From Sulfurovum sp. (GTDB lineage: Bacteria; Campylobacterota; Campylobacteria; Campylobacterales; Sulfurovaceae), in the NCBI GenBank assembly GCA_027066595.1, contig JAMONG010000179.1, forward strand, positions 1-9,299: a DNA stretch of 9,299 bases, in the 5' to 3' direction. The notes beneath the pieces are model-generated. The model made no database searches, was not told where the DNA came from, and worked only from the letters and a program-made list of their open reading frames with translations. Positions 6,701-9,299 of this stretch are shown here, piece after piece (position 1 is the stretch's first letter; the number at the start of each line of letters is the position of its first letter). A program made the translations under genes and the position numbers.

Positions 6701-6823
6701 GTCAGGTAGGGCATCAAGAGGGGTATTTTTCATTGCCCAAATAGACCCTAGTATAGTAAAAAGGGTTATCATCAAAATGACAAAACGATTACGTATGGAA
6801 AATGCTATGAGTTTTTCAATCAT
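3701..6823 (-). CDS. cusA: CusA-type Cu(I)/Ag(I) RND efflux pump
   Basis: Inner-membrane proton-driven RND transporter, 1040 aa, full length for the heavy-metal subfamily, which exports metal through a tripartite complex. The start M-I-E-K-L-I-A-F-S-I-R-N-R is typical, followed by D-A-L-P-D-L-S and G-P-D-A-S-G-V-G-W signatures. Three methionines of the periplasmic metal site of E. coli CusA (573, 623, 672) are present at 566, 616 and 665 with identical spacing. The relay methionine pairs through the membrane domain are also kept: 404 with 494, 397 with 479, 385 with 1000. The family's charged membrane residues are seen as Asp399 and Glu406 in G-A-M-V-D-A-S-I-V-M-I-E-N, Glu931 in G-V-A-A-E, and Lys975 in V-R-P-K. 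This supports monovalent copper/silver rather than the divalent Czc substrates. It starts 9 nt after the adaptor gene with AAGGGG as ribosome site and is followed without a gap by the lipoprotein. Confidence 0.96.
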   Translation of the reverse strand: MIEKLIAFSIRNRFVILMITLFTILGSIWAMKNTPLDALPDLSPPQVIVQVTWKGQSPEIIEDQGTYPLVSQFLAISNIETVRGFSTYENALIYIIFKEDTDLYWARSRVLEQLASIQSQLPANMEVALGPDASGVGWAYEYALTSQTKTLSELRTLQDYYYKYALMGVDGVSEVASIGGFVPTYQITVNNDALVQYNLSIKDISKTLKNNNNDTGGRIVIQNGYEWMVQAKGYIKDLDEIRKLVVTSKGGVPLTLEQLGRVEMVPGARRGMADLNGEGEVVGGIVMIRYGEDVYAAIGRIKAKMAELDVEGVDVVTTYDRSGLIEKAVSTLQVTLLEESVIVIIIIGLFLMHFRSTFIMLIVLPLTIALPFLLMKLFGIGSNIMSLGGIAIAIGAMVDASIVMIENAHKSIHKEEAVKGRELTNTERITVITHSSQLVGRPIFFALALVVVSFLPIFALSGQEGLLFSPLAFTKTFAMTAGAILSITLVPVLMIFFVKGKIIPENKNPINRFFIWLYHPILVYGLKLKYLVIVLSIGALAYAVPLYQKLNWEFMPMLNEQTVMYMPVTPYGISVDQSKALTQKTSKIIKSFPEVETVFGKGGRANSATDPAPLGMIETIITFKPKSQWREGMTHEKLMKEMEEALQVPGLVNSWTYPIRGRIDMLLSGIRTPIGIKLYGKDAEGLQKVALEIEHKLRDLKSTQSVFSDQASAGFFIDINIDTEALQRYNISKNLIHEYTSAAIGGKKITTMYKGLERYPIALRFEEEERRNLDNIRNIQVKTPLGFVPLSTFAKVEYRESASVIKSEMATPVTFVYITPQVGITATKYKEEAMKVLKDLKLPSGYYIEWAGQSEYLESAMKKIVWIVPTVLLVILLLIYFALKVITPTFIVFFTLPFALLGGLVYIDMLGFSMSIAVIVGFLALLGVAAETAIVMIVYLQESVQESKEKEGENFDFKHLNDAIYEGAVQRVRPKLMTVFAILAGLLPIMFTTGVGSEVMQRIAAPMIGGVVSSAILSLLLIPIFYELYEKNQLKKRKAI

Positions 6824-6832
6824 TTTAACCCC

Positions 6833-7945
6833 TTAATATATCGAATTAATTTGTGCATCAGAATCCATCATAAATAATGCATTATTGACGATATTGTCAC
6901 CAGTATGAAGTCCTTTGATGACTTCATAATATTGGTTGTCCAGTGGCTTAAGTTCTATCTGTATAGGTTCATATTCACCCTTAAACTCTGTGGCTAAAAA
7001 TGCATACCATCTACCACTTTTACGTATGGCAGCAGTGCGAGGAATGACTATGCGACTTTTAGATGTTGCTGAAGCATGCACTTTTGCATACATACCAGGT
7101 TGTAAAACCCCATTTTTGTTATCTATTTCTAAACGTAAGGTAGCAGTGGCTTCTTTAGGGTTAAGCATAGGGTAGAGTAGAGACTTTTTAGCTTCATACA
7201 CTTTCTCAATACCTTTTATTTTTACCGTGAAGTTATCTAACTTATCAAGCATTTTAAGTTCATTCTGAAAAAGCTTGACTTCCATCCATACGCTCTTTAG
7301 GTTTACGATTTGGAAGAGTCTTTTGTTTGCGTTAAACGATGAACCTTGATTAATCTCTTTTTTAAAAATCCATCCATTCATTGGTGCATAAATCGTTGTA
7401 AATTCATCTGCTTTCTCTTTACGCTTTATCTCTTCTATCTCTTTCTCATCTACACCAAGTAGGCGTAGTTTGGTTCTTGAACTCTCCAACATCTCAGGCA
7501 TAGGTGTTCTTTTGTTGTAGTTGATGGAGTTTAGGTAGTCTTGTTTTGCCTTGTAGACTTCTGGAGAGTAAACCTTAACTAATGGCTCACCTTTTGTTAC
7601 TTGCTTATAGCGTGTATCCGCATAGAGTTCTTTAACAAACCCTGAGTACCATGCTGTGACATCTACTTTTAGAGAGTCTTGTGCCACAATGTAACCATAG
7701 TTTACTTGCTCTTTTGCTACCGTTATCTCTTTGACTTGTACGGTTTTTACATTAAAAAGTTGTTCTATCGTAGGTTTTTGATGCTCTCTTTTAATAATGG
7801 GCTGTTCTTTGGTTTCAACATGCTTTTGAGTATTTTCTTTTTGAGGTATCTCTTTACCTCCCGAACATTTACCCGCTTCACATTTCATGTCACTTTGGGC
7901 TAAAAGTGTGAGAGGTAGTAGTACAATGAGTAGATATTTATACAT
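6833..7945 (-). CDS. cusB: CusB-type periplasmic adaptor with N-terminal Cys metal motif
   Basis: Membrane fusion protein of 370 aa that links the RND pump to the outer-membrane factor. The signal peptide ends L-L-A at residue 16. An exposed M-K-C-E-A-G-K-C-S-G-G segment (20-30) and a charged linker to about residue 60 follow. The core has V-K-V-Y-S-P-E-V-Y-K-A-K-Q-D-Y-L at 123-138, typical of CusB at the start of the helical hairpin, then Y-A-P-M-N-G-W-I at 186-193 as the second lipoyl half, a beta-barrel region with L-Q-P-G-M-Y-A-K-V at 281-289, and the membrane-proximal end with D-N-I-V-N-N-A-L-F-M-M-D-S. E. coli CusB takes copper from CusF using N-terminal methionines; here a Cys pair with a Met occupies the equivalent region, probably with the same role. 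Its ATG overlaps the outer-membrane factor's stop by one base (TAATG), and AGGAG lies in good position. Confidence 0.93.
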   Translation of the reverse strand: MYKYLLIVLLPLTLLAQSDMKCEAGKCSGGKEIPQKENTQKHVETKEQPIIKREHQKPTIEQLFNVKTVQVKEITVAKEQVNYGYIVAQDSLKVDVTAWYSGFVKELYADTRYKQVTKGEPLVKVYSPEVYKAKQDYLNSINYNKRTPMPEMLESSRTKLRLLGVDEKEIEEIKRKEKADEFTTIYAPMNGWIFKKEINQGSSFNANKRLFQIVNLKSVWMEVKLFQNELKMLDKLDNFTVKIKGIEKVYEAKKSLLYPMLNPKEATATLRLEIDNKNGVLQPGMYAKVHASATSKSRIVIPRTAAIRKSGRWYAFLATEFKGEYEPIQIELKPLDNQYYEVIKGLHTGDNIVNNALFMMDSDAQINSIY

Positions 7946-9138
7946 TAAAGTTCTCCTATGAGTGATTTGAGTTTGGCTTGCGTTCTAAAGTATTCTGCTT
8001 TGATAGAGATGCTCTCTTCTTCTAAGTTTAGTTTTTGTTCAAGTAAGTTGGTGTAGGTAAAGAGGTCTCCTCCTTGTTGTATGCTCGCTTGTGTAAGTTC
8101 AAACATATGTTCAAGTTGTGGAAGTGTCTCTTTGTTTAAAATATTGTAGATAGTATAGGCTTCCATAAGCTTGGCATACATCGTTTCTATCTCACTTTGC
8201 AGTGATGATTTGTAGTCTAACGATGCACTCTGGGCAGCTAAAACTTCTATGCGTGCAGCTTCTGTTTTAAGCTTTTCACTTCCATAGAGGGGCAAGGCAG
8301 CACCTAGAGTGATACTTGCATAGTCATTAAACCCATTACGGTTAAAATATCCTATCTTTACGTATGGGTCTGGCGTACTGTCAAGTGCAAGTAGCTCTTG
8401 GTTGGTATGGGCTACATTTTTTTGAGAGAGATGCATTTTATAGATAGGATTATTGTCAATCTTACCAAGGTAGTAGTTTAGACTTCTTGGCTTTCTCATG
8501 ACTAGTCTATTAGAAATACGATTGACCTTAGACTGCACAAGGTACTTTAGTTTGGCTTTTTGACTTTTAAGTATAGCTTTGTAGGTTGCTTCTTTTATTT
8601 TGACTTTGGTTAAAAGTAAAGAGGCATTCATACTGTTTGTATGGTTTTTACTCTCTGTTGAAGCATATGAAGTATAGAGCTTGATATTTTGTTTTGATAC
8701 GTCTATATATTTTTGAACGATATGAATTCTTGTTTCAATCTCTTTAATGGTATATGCAGTCATACGTACTTCTTTAGCTAAATTTACTTTGGCAGCATCA
8801 TAAGAGTCAAAGAGTACACTTTTTTGTGCTTGAGTGTAGGTTTTTCTTGCATCTAATTTACCAAACCAAGGAAATTTTTGTTTAAAATTAATCGATTGAA
8901 ACTGCATGGGTTCAATACTTCTATTAAACGGGTCACCAAACTGTATGTCATTAATAGTGAGTGAAACATCAGGGTTAGCAAAGTTTTGTGAAAGAGAAAT
9001 CTTTTCATCCATGGCTAAAAGTCTATGTTTGATAGTTTTAAGTGAAGGGTGCTGTGCTAGGGATTTATTGACAAGTTGTTGTATGTTCTGAGCCTGCATG
9101 ATAGATGTCATAAGTAGTACTAAAAGTAGGGTACGCAT
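7945..9138 (-). CDS. TolC/CusC-family outer-membrane efflux protein
   Basis: Outer-membrane channel of the tripartite exporter, 397 aa, slightly short for the family. A signal peptide of 16 residues ends in M-Q-A; unlike E. coli CusC there is no lipobox. The two-repeat structure of the outer-membrane efflux family is visible: repeat 1 opens with L-A-Q-H-P-S-L-K at 27-34, has the P-W-F-G-K-L motif at 90-95 and a long helix to about 205. Repeat 2 opens around N-N-P-I-Y-K-M at 229-235, has the barrel strand L-G-A-A-L-P-L-Y-G at 278-286 and long helices to the end. Ala-, Lys- and Gln-rich coiled coils of the periplasmic tunnel fill both halves. It is the first gene of the operon, with AGGAG five bases from the ATG. 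No cysteine is seen, so metal selectivity probably lies in the adaptor and the pump. Confidence 0.93.
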   Translation of the reverse strand: MRTLLLVLLMTSIMQAQNIQQLVNKSLAQHPSLKTIKHRLLAMDEKISLSQNFANPDVSLTINDIQFGDPFNRSIEPMQFQSINFKQKFPWFGKLDARKTYTQAQKSVLFDSYDAAKVNLAKEVRMTAYTIKEIETRIHIVQKYIDVSKQNIKLYTSYASTESKNHTNSMNASLLLTKVKIKEATYKAILKSQKAKLKYLVQSKVNRISNRLVMRKPRSLNYYLGKIDNNPIYKMHLSQKNVAHTNQELLALDSTPDPYVKIGYFNRNGFNDYASITLGAALPLYGSEKLKTEAARIEVLAAQSASLDYKSSLQSEIETMYAKLMEAYTIYNILNKETLPQLEHMFELTQASIQQGGDLFTYTNLLEQKLNLEEESISIKAEYFRTQAKLKSLIGEL

Positions 9139-9155
9139 TCTCTCTCCTATAGGGT

Positions 9156-9197
9156 TTTATATATTTTAGTTGTTTAGTGTGTATAGAGTGTGTATAG
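9156..9197 (-). promoter_or_regulatory. Promoter of Cus-type operon with perfect 11-bp tandem repeat
   Basis: Read on the minus strand, CTATACACACT occurs twice with no gap (9197-9187 and 9186-9176). Downstream are two -10-like boxes, TAAAAT at 9168-9163 and TATAAA at 9161-9156. Either one places the -35 region inside the tandem repeat. Leader length would be under 20 nt, ending in the AGGAG ribosome site. An 11-bp direct repeat over -35 matches the binding mode of OmpR/PhoB-family regulators, and the unit resembles the one upstream of the second tri-Cys gene. Confidence 0.6.
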
Positions 9198-9248
9198 CAT
9201 AAAAAAAGAATAAAATTATATTTATTTTAATAAAACCTATAGATATAC

Positions 9249-9299
9249 TTGACATTAAAAAAACTTTCTGCTAAAATGCTCCTATAAATTAAATGAGCA
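9249..9299 (+). promoter_or_regulatory. Near-consensus sigma-70 promoter pointing out of the window, with partial palindrome
   Basis: TTGACA at 9249-9254 and TAAAAT at 9272-9277 are separated by exactly 17 nt, with the start expected near 9284. It reads rightwards, away from the Cus-type operon, so a divergent gene or RNA should begin just past the window edge. TGCTC (9277-9281) and GAGCA (9295-9299) form inverted arms 13 nt apart over the -10/start region. The right arm is cut by the window end, so its full extent is unknown. Confidence 0.7.

Noticed and set aside
3701..6823. Calling the pump a CzcA-type Co/Zn/Cd exporter
   Set aside because: All CusA relay and binding-site methionines are conserved with matching spacing, which points to Cu(I)/Ag(I).
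6936..9091. Plus-strand frames of 61-79 codons opposite the adaptor and outer-membrane factor
   Set aside because: Antisense shadows; hydrophobic stretches in them mirror the composition of the real genes.

Overview
The window looks like the chromosome of a Campylobacterota bacterium of the Sulfurimonas/Sulfurovum type. It is AT-rich, has AT-rich intergenic promoters with TATAAT-like -10 boxes, and codes for small periplasmic c-type cytochromes. The organism is inferred from style and gene content; nothing in the window names it. No tRNA, rRNA, CRISPR array, transposase or phage gene is visible.

Left part, plus strand (1-3256). A HAMP-less sensor histidine kinase starts at a TTG and overlaps by 7 nt a gene for a small periplasmic monohaem cytochrome c. 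Four small exported proteins follow. Three are paralogues of an unrecognised family of about 105 residues with three conserved cysteines, the last being the C-terminal residue. The fourth, a c553-type cytochrome, sits between the second and third paralogue. From the second paralogue on, each gene has its own candidate promoter and terminator-like hairpin. The promoter regions carry distinct repeats: an 11-bp tandem repeat in one and perfect palindromes in two.

Right part, minus strand (9138 down to 3257). This is a tight four-gene operon: TolC-type outer-membrane factor, CusB-type adaptor, CusA-type RND pump, and a small Cys/Met-rich lipoprotein. The pump keeps every methionine of the E. coli CusA copper/silver relay, so Cu(I)/Ag(I) export is a firm call. 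The adaptor has one copy, and the lipoprotein three copies, of an M-K-C-x-x-G-K-C motif, probably a periplasmic metal-binding module that may do the work of CusF, which is absent here.

Inferred whole: a cell-envelope copper and redox locus. A two-component sensor (its regulator presumably lies just left of the window) may control small periplasmic proteins on one strand and the Cus-type exporter on the other. Related 11-bp tandem repeats at the promoter of the second tri-Cys gene and at the exporter promoter support a shared OmpR-family regulator. At the right edge a near-consensus promoter points out of the window.
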